Position numbers and translations under genes: made by a program. Positions 49,596 to 61,004 of a DNA stretch of 64,000 nt are shown piece by piece (positions within the stretch are counted from its first letter, which is position 1; each line of letters opens with the position of its first letter). This DNA is from Thermaerobacter marianensis DSM 12885 (GTDB lineage Bacteria > Bacillota > Sulfobacillia > Thermaerobacterales > Thermaerobacteraceae), in NCBI RefSeq assembly GCF_000184705.1, contig NC_014831.1, forward strand, positions 1,922,001 through 1,986,000, written 5' to 3'. The notes beneath the pieces were generated by a model. It did not search any database, was not told where the DNA came from, and saw only the letters and a list, made by a program, of their open reading frames with translations.

Positions 49596-51557
49596 ATGCT
49601 TCCCCTTTCGTTGCCGATCCGTCGTCGCCGCGATCGCCCCAAACCCGCCCTTGCCGGCGAGAATGCAGAAAGGTGGTGTGCGACCTTGCCCCAGCGCGGG
49701 GTGACGGTCTGGTTCACGGGCCTGCCGGGAGCGGGGAAGTCGACCCTGGCCCGGGAGGTGGCGGCCCGGCTGCGGCAGCGCGGGCTGCCTGTGGAAGTCC
49801 TGGACGGGGACGTGCTGCGCCAGGGACTGTGCCGCGACCTGGGTTTCTCGCCCGACGACCGGCGCCGCCAGGTGGAGCGGGCCGCCTGGGTTGCCGGCAC
49901 CCTGACCCGCCACGGCATCATCACCCTGGTGGCCGTCATCGCCCCCTACCGCGACAGCCGCGAGCAGGCGCGCCGCGAGATCGGCGACTTCCTGGAGGTC
50001 TACGTGCGGGCTCCCCTGGAGGTGCTGGTGGCCCGCGATCCCAAGGGCCTGTACCGCAAGGCACTGGCGGGTCAGATCCAGGGTTTCACGGGCGTCGACG
50101 CTCCCTACGAGGAACCCGAGCGCCCCGACCTGGTGTGCGACACCAGCCGCGAGACGGTGGCCGAGAGCACCGCCCGGGTCCTCCAGTTGCTGGAGGAACG
50201 CGGCTACCTGCCGCCGGCCCTGCCGGCCACGGCCCCTGCGCGGCCGGAGGATGGGCCAGGCCACGTGCAGGTCCGCGGCCCGGAGCCCGCCGGGGCAGGC
50301 TCGTCGCCGGTGGCGGCCCTCCCTGTCCCGGGCCCCATCCCGCCCCACGGCGGCACCCTGGTGTGGCGGACCCTGACCGGGGAGGACCGGGAGGCCGCCC
50401 TGGAACACGCCGCCCGCCTGCCCCGCGTGCCCCTGGACGAGCAGGCGGCGGCGGACCTGGAGCTCATCGCCACGGGCGCCTTCAGCCCCCTGACCGGCTT
50501 CATGGGCCGTGCCGACTACGAAGCCGTGGTGGACGCCATGCGCCTGGCCAGCGGAGTGGTCTGGCCGCTTCCCGTGACCCTGGCCGTCTCCCGCCGCCGG
50601 GCGGCCCGCCTGCGGCAGGGCGACGACGTCGCCCTGGTGGATGGCGCCGGTCGCCCCGTGGGGCTGATGCAGGTGACGGACATCTTTTCCTACGACAAGG
50701 AGCGGGAGGCGGAGGCGGTCTTCGGCACGACGGACGCCGCCCATCCGGGGGTGGCCCGCCTCTTCCGGCGCGGCGAGATCCTGCTGGGCGGGCCCGTCTG
50801 GTTCCTGGGCTGGCCGGGCCGGCCCCTTCCCGTGGGCCCCGCGCCCGCGGACCCGGTGCAAGCGGGGCCGGGGAAGGATCCCTTTGCCCCCTATCGCCTG
50901 ACCCCCTGGCAGACCCGCCGTCTCATCGACCAGCGCGGGTGGCGCACCGTGGTGGGGTTCCAGACCCGCAATCCCGTCCACCGCGCCCACGAGTACCTGC
51001 AGAAGGTGGCGCTGGAGATGGTCGACGGCCTGCTGCTCCATCCCCTGGTGGGGCCCACCAAGGCCGACGACGTCCCCGCCCCCGTGCGCCTGCGCTGCTA
51101 CCTGGAACTGCTGCGCCATTACTACCCGGCCCAGCGGGTGCTGTTTGCCGTCTTCCCCGCGGCCATGCGGTATGCCGGCCCGCGGGAGGCCCTGTTCCAC
51201 GCCCTCTGCCGGAAGAACTACGGTTGCACCCACTTCATCGTGGGCCGCGATCACGCCGGCGTGGGCCACTACTACGGCGCCTACGACGCCCAGCGCATCT
51301 TCGACCGCTTCGCGCCGGAGGAACTGGCCGTCACGCCCCTGAAGTTCGAGCAGGCCTTCTACTGCCGCCGGTGCAGCGGCATGGCCACCACCAAGACCTG
51401 CCCCCACGGCGAGGACGACCGCGTGATCCTCAGCGGGACGCGGGTCCGGGCCATGCTGGCCGAAGGCCAGCTGCCGCCGCCGGAGTTTTCCCGGCCCGAG
51501 GTGGCCAGGATCCTGGTGGAAGCGGCCCGGTCCCGGGCGGCGTCGCCGGGGGCATGA
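49596..51557 (+). CDS. cysC-sat: bifunctional APS kinase / ATP sulfurylase
   Basis: 654-residue fusion in the order kinase then sulfurylase, as in animal PAPS synthases. APS kinase: P-loop GLPGAGKST, VLDGDVLRQGLCRDLGFS, and RDPKGLYRKALAGQIQGFTGVDAPYEEP. ATP sulfurylase: ELIATGAFSPLTGFM, the substrate motif QTRNPVHRAHE, GPTKADDVPA, HFIVGRDHAGVG. The Cys cluster AFYCRRCSGMATTKTCPH near the end is as in zinc-binding sulfurylases. The sulfurylase makes APS for CysH; the kinase would divert some to PAPS. ATG 49596 follows AGGGAAGGGAA, 17 bases after the unknown gene. Last gene of the operon. Confidence 0.95.
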   Translation: MLPLSLPIRRRRDRPKPALAGENAERWCATLPQRGVTVWFTGLPGAGKSTLAREVAARLRQRGLPVEVLDGDVLRQGLCRDLGFSPDDRRRQVERAAWVAGTLTRHGIITLVAVIAPYRDSREQARREIGDFLEVYVRAPLEVLVARDPKGLYRKALAGQIQGFTGVDAPYEEPERPDLVCDTSRETVAESTARVLQLLEERGYLPPALPATAPARPEDGPGHVQVRGPEPAGAGSSPVAALPVPGPIPPHGGTLVWRTLTGEDREAALEHAARLPRVPLDEQAAADLELIATGAFSPLTGFMGRADYEAVVDAMRLASGVVWPLPVTLAVSRRRAARLRQGDDVALVDGAGRPVGLMQVTDIFSYDKEREAEAVFGTTDAAHPGVARLFRRGEILLGGPVWFLGWPGRPLPVGPAPADPVQAGPGKDPFAPYRLTPWQTRRLIDQRGWRTVVGFQTRNPVHRAHEYLQKVALEMVDGLLLHPLVGPTKADDVPAPVRLRCYLELLRHYYPAQRVLFAVFPAAMRYAGPREALFHALCRKNYGCTHFIVGRDHAGVGHYYGAYDAQRIFDRFAPEELAVTPLKFEQAFYCRRCSGMATTKTCPHGEDDRVILSGTRVRAMLAEGQLPPPEFSRPEVARILVEAARSRAASPGA

Positions 51558-51642
51558 CCTGCCCGGCCGCGGAGCCTGCCCCCAGCCCGCGGGTCCTGTC
51601 CCGGTCCACGGGTCCTGTCCTGATGGCCGGCGGCAGCCCTTA

Positions 51643-51648
51643 TATAAT
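51643..51648 (+). promoter_or_regulatory. -10 box of the pncA operon
   Basis: A consensus TATAAT in a short AT patch 36 bases before the pncA ATG. The -35 region at the proper distance (CTGATG, 51620-51625) is weak. Confidence 0.55.
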
Positions 51649-51683
51649 TGAAAGGAAGACAGCCGGAAGGGGGCAGCCCAGCC

Positions 51684-52322
51684 ATGGACCTCCAGCAGTC
51701 CGGCGCCGCCGCCGCAGCCCAGGACCCGGCAGCCGCCCTGGTGGTGGTGGACGTCCAGAACGACTTCTGCCCCGGGGGCGCCCTGGCCGTCCCCGAGGGG
51801 GACCGGGTGGTACCGGCCCTCAACCGGTGGGTCGACGCCTTCCACCGCGCCGGCCGCGTGGTGGTCTACACCCAGGACTGGCACCCGGAGAACCACGTCA
51901 GCTTCCGCGCCCGGGGCGGGCCGTGGCCGGTCCATTGCGTCCAGGGAACCCGCGGCGCCGCCTTCCACCCCGATCTGGCGGTGCGGGGCGTGGTGTTCCG
52001 CAAGGGATTCGACCCGGACCGGGAAGCCTACAGCGGCTTCGACGGCGCCCTGGCCGAAGGCGAGCGGGACGTCCGGCCAGAGACCGGGCTGGCCGCCTGG
52101 CTGCGGGAGCAGGGGGTGCGGCGGCTCTACGTGGGCGGCCTGGCCACGGACTACTGCGTCCGCGCCACGGTCCTGGACGCCCTGCGGGAGGGGTTCCAGG
52201 TCACGGTGCTGGTCCCCGCCGTGCGGGCGGTGGACGTGACACCCGGCGACGGGCGGCGGGCCCTGGAGGAGATGCAGGCACGGGGCGCCGTGCTGGCCGG
52301 TGACGAGGGGGAGTCCGCGTGA
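51684..52322 (+). CDS. pncA: nicotinamidase / isochorismatase-family amidase
   Basis: Deamidates nicotinamide to nicotinate for NAD salvage. 212 residues. The catalytic triad is present: Asp23 (VVVDVQNDF), Lys in VFRKGFD, and Cys in GLATDYCVRATV. The metal site is shown by DWHPENHVSF, and the FCPGGALAVP loop is typical of PncA. ATG 51684 is preferred over the upstream TTG 51648. Its stop overlaps the GTG of the next gene. Confidence 0.92.
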   Translation: MDLQQSGAAAAAQDPAAALVVVDVQNDFCPGGALAVPEGDRVVPALNRWVDAFHRAGRVVVYTQDWHPENHVSFRARGGPWPVHCVQGTRGAAFHPDLAVRGVVFRKGFDPDREAYSGFDGALAEGERDVRPETGLAAWLREQGVRRLYVGGLATDYCVRATVLDALREGFQVTVLVPAVRAVDVTPGDGRRALEEMQARGAVLAGDEGESA

Positions 52323-53086
52323 CCCTGCCCCGGGACGAACACGGCCCCGCCGGCGCTGCGGGGCCCGGCCGGGCCGGATCCGGCCTGGCCGGGTCGATCC
52401 CCGCGGGTCCCGCCGTCCTCGTCGTCGACGACGAGGACGCCCTGCTGGAACTGGTCGCCTACAACCTGCGGCGCAACGGCATGGAGCCCGTCCTGGCCCG
52501 GGACGGGGCCGAGGCCCTGCGCTGCATCGAGGAACGCCGGCCCCAGGTGATCATCCTGGACGTGATGCTGCCGGACACCGACGGCTTCACCCTGTGCCGC
52601 CACCTGCGGGAACGGGGCGTCCAGACCCCCATCCTGATGCTGACGGCCCGGGACAGCGAGATCGACAAGGTGCTGGGGCTGGAGCTGGGCGCCGACGACT
52701 ACGTGACCAAGCCCTTCAGCCCCCGGGAGCTGGTGGCCCGCATCAAGGCGCTGCTGCGCCGGACCGAAGGGCGGCGCCAGCAGGTGGGCCCCATCGTGAT
52801 CGACTACGCCGGCCACGAGGTCTACCGGGACGGCCAGCGGGTCCAGCTGACGCCCACGGAGTTCAAGCTGCTGGCCACCCTGGCGTCAGAACCGGGCCGC
52901 GCCTTCTCCCGGCAGGAGCTGCTGGACCGGGTCTGGGGCGAGGACGCCTTCGGCGACCCGCGGACGGTGGACGTCCACGTCCGCCACCTGCGCGAGAAGC
53001 TGGAGCGCAACCCCAGCCAGCCGGAGTGGATCCTCACCGTGCGCGGCCACGGCTACAAGTTGAACTCGCCGGTGGCGCGGCTGTAG
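52319..53086 (+). CDS. orphan OmpR/PhoB-family response regulator
   Basis: 255 residues. After an Ala/Gly-rich start, the receiver has VVDDEDA, phospho-acceptor Asp81 (ILDVMLPD) and TKPFSPRE; the winged helix shows LTPTEFKLLATLASEPGRAFSRQELLDRVWG and VDVHVRHLREKLE ending in VRGHGYKL, much like PhoP/PhoB/WalR. No histidine kinase is adjacent. GTG 52319 overlaps the pncA stop, so the two are co-translated. phoU and pstB lie 10 kb away, but no link can be shown. Confidence 0.88.
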   Translation: MTLPRDEHGPAGAAGPGRAGSGLAGSIPAGPAVLVVDDEDALLELVAYNLRRNGMEPVLARDGAEALRCIEERRPQVIILDVMLPDTDGFTLCRHLRERGVQTPILMLTARDSEIDKVLGLELGADDYVTKPFSPRELVARIKALLRRTEGRRQQVGPIVIDYAGHEVYRDGQRVQLTPTEFKLLATLASEPGRAFSRQELLDRVWGEDAFGDPRTVDVHVRHLREKLERNPSQPEWILTVRGHGYKLNSPVARL

Positions 53087-53124
53087 GCTCAGGCCGCGTT
53101 GCCGCGAAAGGGCGGGACCCCCCG

Positions 53125-53757
53125 GTGACCACCCGTACAGGTGAACAAGGGATCGCCCCACGGAAGATCCCGTGGGATGGGCCACGGAGTTCCCTGCGGA
53201 ATGCGCGGCCGGATTCCCGGCACGATCCCGTCCCGGCCGAGCCGGGCCTGCTCACCCGCCTGCGGGAAGCCTGGCTGCGCCTTCGCATGCCCCGGCCCGG
53301 CCAGCCCGCGCCATCCTTCAACCTGCCCCTGGCCGGTACCGGCGACCAGCACCTGCGGCTCGAGGACCTGCGGGGGCGGCCCGTGGTGCTGCTGTTCTTT
53401 CCCTTTGCCTTCAGCCCCGGATGCTGCAACGAGATCGAGGCGTTCACCGCCCGCTACCCCGACTTCGCCCGGCAGAGGGCCGAGGTGGTCGGCATCAGCA
53501 CCGACAGTCCCTATGCCCTCCAGGCTTGGGCGGAGCGCTACCGGGTGCCCTTTCCCCTAGCCAGCGACTACAACCGCCGGGTGATCCGCCGCTACGGGGT
53601 CGCCATCTCGCGGTGGGGCCTCGAGCAGTTCGCCGACCGGGCCGTGTTCGTCCTGGACGAACACGGCCGCGTGCACTGGACATGGCGCGCCCCCGACCTG
53701 GGCTACCTGCCCGACCCCGCCCAGGTGCTGGCGCACCTGCCCCGCCCGGAGGCCTAG
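53125..53757 (+). CDS. AhpE-like peroxiredoxin
   Basis: Thiol peroxidase of 210 residues. The active site FPFAFSPGCCNEIEAF fits P-x3-T/S-x2-C with the first Cys of the pair as peroxidatic, and Arg is expected in the later RAVFVLDEHGRV region. The fold follows the AhpC/TSA order: GQPAPSFNLPL, VVLLFFPF, VVGISTDSPYALQAWAERYRVPFPLASD. The adjacent second Cys is uncommon. The N-terminal 50 residues are not conserved-looking and the start (GTG 53125, weak ribosome site) is uncertain. Confidence 0.87.
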   Translation: MTTRTGEQGIAPRKIPWDGPRSSLRNARPDSRHDPVPAEPGLLTRLREAWLRLRMPRPGQPAPSFNLPLAGTGDQHLRLEDLRGRPVVLLFFPFAFSPGCCNEIEAFTARYPDFARQRAEVVGISTDSPYALQAWAERYRVPFPLASDYNRRVIRRYGVAISRWGLEQFADRAVFVLDEHGRVHWTWRAPDLGYLPDPAQVLAHLPRPEA

Positions 53758-53816
53758 CGCCGCGGTGCACGGACAGGCGCCCGCGCGACGGGCAGCGCTA
53801 GCCGGCGCAGGCGCCC

Positions 53817-55601
53817 CTAGAACCCTTCCCGCCAGTCGTGCATGGCCTGCACCTGGCTCAGGTAGGCCGATACCTCCGCGTCCCGCCGGGCGTCGTCCCA
53901 GCCCAGGACCTCGGCCATGGCCGCGGCGGCCTCGGCCGCCACGCCGCGGCCGTTGTCGGTGCTCCACAACGCTTCGGGCACCCGCCGCCAGAGGGCGTCG
54001 GCCAGGGTGCAGGCCATCTCCTCCGCCGCCGCGTAGCGGGCCGCCGCCCGCACCCGGGCCACCCGGGGGCCGGCCTGGAGGTCGCCAGGCCGCAGGTAGC
54101 CCAGGACCCGGTCCATCTCGTCGCCGAAGTGGCGGGCCAGCCACTGGAGCTCCTCCACCGGCAGGCCGGTCTGTGCCGCCTTGTCCCGCAACTCCGCCTC
54201 CGTGGGAGGCCGGCGGCCGCCGGGCAGCGGCTCCTCGTCCACCGGCGCGCCCTTGGTCTCGGGGAAGACCCGGTCGACGATGTTCCGCGCCATCGCCTTG
54301 TAGGCCGTCAGCTTGCCGCCGGCCACGGTGATCAGGCCCGAGGGGCTCCAGTACAGCTGGTAGTCCCGGGAGATGGCGCTGGGATCGCGGGCGTCCCCCG
54401 GGTCGATCAGCGGCCGCAGTCCCGCCCAGGCGCTGATCACGTCGTCGGGGCCGAGGCCGGCGCCGGGGAAGTTGCGGTGCAGGGCATCCAGCACGTAGCG
54501 CACGTCGTCGGGCTCGGGCCGCGGGCGGGCCGGATCGTCCCTGTAGACGGTGTCGGTGGTCCCCGCATAGGCGAAGTCGCCCCGGGGCACGGCGAACATG
54601 ATGCGCCCGTCGCGGCCGCGCATGGTCACCGCGTGCCGGATGGGCAGCCGGTCGCGGCGGAAGGCGATGTGGATGCCCTTGGTCAGGCGCAACAGGCGCG
54701 GCGAGGCCGGGTCGTCGAGCCGGCGCACGTGGTCGGCCCAGGGTCCCGTGGCGTTGAGGATCTTCCGCGCCCGGACGACGAACTCGTCCCCGCCCGGCGC
54801 CGCCTGGCCTGCGCCGCCGCCGGCGGCCGCCGTGCCCGTCGGAGCGGCCGTGGCCCGGGCAGGCCCGCCGCCCGCCCCGCCGGCCCCCGCGGTGGCGGCG
54901 CCGGCGTCCTGGGCGCCCCCACCCCGGGCGGTCTCCCCGGCTTCGGCCCCGCCGCCCGCACCATGGACCGCCAGGAGGTCACGGACCCGGACGCCCACCA
55001 CCCGGCCGCCCGGGTCCTTGATGAACCCGGTGACCTCGGCATGGTTCACCACCACCGCACCCGCCGCCACCGCCTGCCGGGCGACGGTGGCCGTCAGGCG
55101 GGCGTCGTCGGTGACCGCGTCCACGTACATGCCGGCGCCCACCAGGCGGTCCTGGCGCAGCAGGGGCTCCACCTCCCGCACCTGCTGGGGGCTCAGCATG
55201 CGGTGGCGCAGGGTGCCCAGGCTGCGGCCGGCGTAACGGTCGTAGAGCCAGAGGCCGATGCGCAGCTGCCACAGCGGGTCGGGGTCCCCCCGGTAGACGG
55301 GGAACACGAACCACTCGGCCCGCACCAGGTGGGGCGCCAGCCGCAGGAGGCGCATGCGCTCCACAACCGCCTCGTGGACCAGCCGGAAATCCCGCTCCTT
55401 CAGGTACCGCAGGCCGCCGTGGATCAGCTTGGTCGAGCGGCTGCTGGTGCCGGCGGCGAAGTCCCGTGCCTCCACCACCGCCACCCGCAGCCCCCGGTGG
55501 GCCGCCTCCCGCGCCACGCCGCTCCCCGTGATGCCGCCCCCGATGATCAGCAGGTCGAAGGTCTCCTGCTGGAGCTGGGCCAGCGCCCGCTGGCGATCCA
55601 C
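53817..55601 (-). CDS. glpD: aerobic glycerol-3-phosphate dehydrogenase
   Basis: Peripheral membrane FAD enzyme oxidising glycerol-3-phosphate to dihydroxyacetone phosphate and passing electrons to menaquinone. 594 residues. FAD fold LLIIGGGITGSGVAREAAHRGLRVAVVEA, GTSSRSTKLIHGGLRYL, and VAGGKLTAYKAMA near the end are diagnostic. A Gly/Ala insertion of about 60 residues (54785-54970) interrupts the middle of the FAD domain. GTG 55601 has GGGAGG at proper spacing. Last gene of the glycerol cluster. Confidence 0.95.
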   Translation of the reverse strand: MDRQRALAQLQQETFDLLIIGGGITGSGVAREAAHRGLRVAVVEARDFAAGTSSRSTKLIHGGLRYLKERDFRLVHEAVVERMRLLRLAPHLVRAEWFVFPVYRGDPDPLWQLRIGLWLYDRYAGRSLGTLRHRMLSPQQVREVEPLLRQDRLVGAGMYVDAVTDDARLTATVARQAVAAGAVVVNHAEVTGFIKDPGGRVVGVRVRDLLAVHGAGGGAEAGETARGGGAQDAGAATAGAGGAGGGPARATAAPTGTAAAGGGAGQAAPGGDEFVVRARKILNATGPWADHVRRLDDPASPRLLRLTKGIHIAFRRDRLPIRHAVTMRGRDGRIMFAVPRGDFAYAGTTDTVYRDDPARPRPEPDDVRYVLDALHRNFPGAGLGPDDVISAWAGLRPLIDPGDARDPSAISRDYQLYWSPSGLITVAGGKLTAYKAMARNIVDRVFPETKGAPVDEEPLPGGRRPPTEAELRDKAAQTGLPVEELQWLARHFGDEMDRVLGYLRPGDLQAGPRVARVRAAARYAAAEEMACTLADALWRRVPEALWSTDNGRGVAAEAAAAMAEVLGWDDARRDAEVSAYLSQVQAMHDWREGF

Positions 55602-55810
55602 TGCCACCGCCTCCCACCGTCGAACTGCCGGCCGCTGCCGGCTGCGACTCCTTCCATGGGTCCCTGGGACGCTGCGGCCCCGCCGGCACGCCGCGCGAGG
55701 CTGCGGGGCGCGGCCTGGAGCGGGGCGTGGGACCCCGCCCCCGCCGCGGCCTCTGGCGCACCGCCCGGGACGCTCCCAGGCTGCCCCCGGGGGCCGTGCG
55801 CCCGAGGGCA

Positions 55811-55844
55811 GGGCGGGGCGGCCGGCGGACCGGCCGCCCCGCCC
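55811..55844 (-). terminator. very stable hairpin between glpK and glpD
   Basis: GGGCGGGGCGGCCGG and CCGGCCGCCCCGCCC pair perfectly over 15 bases around a four-base loop, starting seven bases after the glpK stop. There is no T-run. It may be a factor-dependent terminator, a 3' stabiliser for glpK mRNA, or part of a GlpP-controlled leader for glpD. Confidence 0.5.
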
Positions 55845-55851
55845 CCTGCCG

Positions 55852-57351
<1,500 letters not shown>

Positions 57352-57550
57352 GCCGCTTTCCCTCCTCGGGCTTCTCCGTCCCGCGGGGCTCCGTGGCCCC
57401 GCTGCGCGTGCCGTTCCGTCCGTTCCGTCGTCACGGCTTGCCGGTCGAACCGGCCTGCCGGTCATCCTGGCCCGGCCCGCCGCCCGCCGTCCGGGCGCAG
57501 CCGCCGCGGGCCGCCTTCGCCCGGCGGGACGGCGAGCCGGGCCCCGTTGC

Positions 57551-57563
57551 GAGACGTCGTCTC
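57551..57563. promoter_or_regulatory. GAGACG-T-CGTCTC palindrome between dhaM and glpK
   Basis: Exact six-base arms around one base, next to the only AT-rich spot (TTTAGTCTAG) in the 222-base gap. It could be an operator for glpK or chance in GC-rich DNA. Confidence 0.3.
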
Positions 57564-57573
57564 CGCATTTAGT

Positions 57574-58032
57574 CTAGTCCGCGGGCCGCGCCGGCTCCGC
57601 CGCCTCCGCCGGTTCGTCCGGGATCTTGGGCATGCCCCGGACCTCCTCGGCCCGCTGCCGCACCACCGCGGCCGGCTCACCCACCGACGCCGTCACCGCG
57701 GCCACCACCGCGGCTTCCACCAGGGGCGCATCGGCCAGGACCACCCGCTGGCGCTTCTCGCCGGGTAACAGGTCGAGGGCGGTGACGGCGTTGAGGTAGG
57801 CGCTGCCGAGGTCGAACAGCACCACGGCTTCGCGGGCCCGCTCCAGCGCCTCCTCAAGGGCCGCCAGGATGGCCGAGGCATCGGTGCCCAGGCTGCCGTC
57901 CTCCAGGCCGGCCGCCACCAGGATGGGAACGCCCGGCCCCGCCATCTGGGCCGCCAGCTCCCGCACGCCTTCCGCCAGGGTGCGGCTGTGGGAGACCAGC
58001 ACCAGCGCGGTCGCCGCAGCGGGCGCCGTCAC
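57574..58032 (-). CDS. dhaM: dihydroxyacetone kinase phosphotransfer subunit
   Basis: EIIA-mannose-type phosphocarrier of 152 residues. His15 (LVLVSHSRTLAEG) would accept phosphate from HPr and pass it to ADP bound on DhaL. Only the EIIA domain is present, without the HPr and EI parts found in E. coli DhaM, which is usual for Firmicutes. GTG 58032 overlaps the dhaL stop (GTGA). Confidence 0.92.
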   Translation of the reverse strand: MTAPAAATALVLVSHSRTLAEGVRELAAQMAGPGVPILVAAGLEDGSLGTDASAILAALEEALERAREAVVLFDLGSAYLNAVTALDLLPGEKRQRVVLADAPLVEAAVVAAVTASVGEPAAVVRQRAEEVRGMPKIPDEPAEAAEPARPAD

Positions 58033-58688
58033 GCTTCCGTCCCCCCCGGTAGGGTCTCCGCCGCCGCTTCCATCATCAGGGTGGCGCTCAGGGAACCCGG
58101 ATCCCGGTGGCCGCGGGAGCGCTCGCCCAGGTAGCTGGCCCGGCCCTTGGTGGCCACCATTGGGATGGTGGCATCGGAGCCCTGGCGGGCGGCCCGGGCC
58201 GCCTCGGCCAGCGCCTCGCCCAGCCCCGCGCCCCGTCCCAGGGCGGCCTCCAGCGCCTCGACGGCCGGCCCCAGGGCGTCCACCATGGTCTTCTCGCCCC
58301 GGGCGGCCTTGCCGCGCTCCTGGATCCCCGCCAGGGCCGCCTTGAACATGGCCGCCACGTCGGCCGGCGACAGGGCCTCCTTGCCCGCGGCGACCCCGGC
58401 GGCGCGCAGGAAGGCGGTCCCGTACAGCGGACCCGAGGCCCCGCCCACCTTCGAGATCAGGGCCATGGCGACGGCCTTGAGCAGGTCGGCCGGCGCGGCG
58501 CCCTCGCCGGGAAGCCGCTCCAGCGCCGCCTGCAGGCCCCGGTCCATGTTGGTGCCGTGGTCGGCGTCGCCGATGGCCGCGTCCAGGGCCGTCAGCTCGT
58601 CCTTGTGCGCCGCCACCTTCTCGGCGAACCGCCGGATGAAAGCCCGGACGCGCTCGCCGTCCACGGTGGCCGGTTCGTCCCCTGCCAT
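58029..58688 (-). CDS. dhaL: dihydroxyacetone kinase ADP-binding subunit
   Basis: All-helical nucleotide-binding subunit of 219 residues. The Mg/ADP aspartates are in DAAIGDADHGTNMDRG, and KVGGASGPLYGTAFLRA, GEKTMVDALGPA and GRASYLGERSRGHRDPG are characteristic. It carries a permanently bound ADP that is rephosphorylated by DhaM and phosphorylates DHA on DhaK. ATG 58688 has GAGGTGA upstream; GTG 58706 would overlap dhaK. Confidence 0.94.
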   Translation of the reverse strand: MAGDEPATVDGERVRAFIRRFAEKVAAHKDELTALDAAIGDADHGTNMDRGLQAALERLPGEGAAPADLLKAVAMALISKVGGASGPLYGTAFLRAAGVAAGKEALSPADVAAMFKAALAGIQERGKAARGEKTMVDALGPAVEALEAALGRGAGLGEALAEAARAARQGSDATIPMVATKGRASYLGERSRGHRDPGSLSATLMMEAAAETLPGGTEA

Positions 58689-58698
58689 GCCCGTCACC

Positions 58699-59700
<1,002 letters not shown>

Positions 59701-59906
59701 GGAGCGTCCTCCTTCCCCCGGGCGCCGTGTGGCGCGCCCCTCTTCACCGGACCGCCCGCTCCCGCGGGCGGCCCGCCTCCGTCAGCCCGCCGCGGTCCCC
59801 AGGGCCGGACCGGCCGGCGCCGCCGGCTGGTGCGGTCGTGCCGGCCGTCGCCATGCCGGCCATCCTCCAAGCCCCGGCGGCCCGGCCCCGGGTCCGCCGG
59901 CAGGGA

Positions 59907-60620
59907 TCAACCGAACAGGCCCTTGAACAGCAGGGCGCCCAGGATGCCGCCGATCACCGGCCCCACCACGGGGATCCAGGCGTAACCCCAGTCGGAGCTT
60001 CCCTTGCCAGGAATGGGAAGGACGGCATGGGCGATGCGCGGCCCCAGGTCGCGGGCCGGGTTGATGGCATATCCCGTGGGACCCCCCAGGGACAGGCCGA
60101 TGGCCCAGACCAGGAAGCCCACCAGCAGCGGGGCCAGACCGCCCGCCAGGTTGTTGGCCGGGTGCCCGATGCCCAGGATGCCCAGCACCAGCATCGCCGT
60201 GCCGATGATCTCCGTCACCAGGTTGGCGCCGGGGCTGCGCACCGCCGGCCCCGTGGAGAACACCGCCAGCTTGAGCTCGGGATCGTCGGTGATTCCCCAG
60301 TGGGGCAGGTAGGTCAGGTAGACCAGCACCGCGCCCAGGAAGGCGCCGATCAACTGGGCGATGATGTAGGACGGCACCTGGGCCCAGTCGAACTGGCCGA
60401 TGGCGGCCAGCCCCAGGGTGACCGCCGGGTTGAGGTGGGCACCGCTGACGTGCCCCGTCACGTACACCGCCACGGCCACCGCCAGGGCCCAGCCGGTGGT
60501 GATGACGATCCACCCCGAGTTCTGGCCCTTGGACCGGTTGAGCAGCACGTTGGCCACGACACCGTCGCCCAGCAGGATCAGGATGGCGGTGCCGAGGACC
60601 TCGCCAAGAAAGGGACTCAC
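59907..60620 (-). CDS. glpF: glycerol uptake facilitator (aquaglyceroporin)
   Basis: Passive membrane channel of 237 residues with six helices and two half-helices bearing the NPA motifs GAHLNPAVTLG and GYAINPARDLGPR. The Asp after the second motif (PARDLG) is the mark of glycerol facilitators over water-only channels. GTG 60620 follows AGGGGGG. It leads the glycerol cluster, downstream of a long leader with a hairpin. Confidence 0.93.
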   Translation of the reverse strand: MSPFLGEVLGTAILILLGDGVVANVLLNRSKGQNSGWIVITTGWALAVAVAVYVTGHVSGAHLNPAVTLGLAAIGQFDWAQVPSYIIAQLIGAFLGAVLVYLTYLPHWGITDDPELKLAVFSTGPAVRSPGANLVTEIIGTAMLVLGILGIGHPANNLAGGLAPLLVGFLVWAIGLSLGGPTGYAINPARDLGPRIAHAVLPIPGKGSSDWGYAWIPVVGPVIGGILGALLFKGLFG

Positions 60621-61004
60621 CGTGTCGACCCCCCCTGTTTGGTGTGGGCGGCTACCTCCCCTGTTATCCCTCTCCCCGGTTCCCACAGGCCCACCGGTTC
60701 CTTCCAGGCTCCGGCCCGCGCGGATCCCGGCCCGGGCACGGTGCCGGCCGGTGGACGACGGCTGCCGGTGTGCCACCCCAGCCCGGATGCCCCTTGGCCG
60801 GGCTCGCCAGGTGCCCGCCGGCATGCCGGCCCCTTCCGGTGCGCCCCACCGGGGCGGGCGCGGCCTCCAGCATCCCGGCGCCGCCGCGCCCCGCACCCCA
60901 CCCCCTTGCCGGCCCGGCGGCGGTACGGTCGTGCAAGCCGCCGCCCCGGCTTGCCCGCCCGCCATCCCGCTGACCGCCAGCCGGTACCGGGCGCCCGTAC
61001 AACC

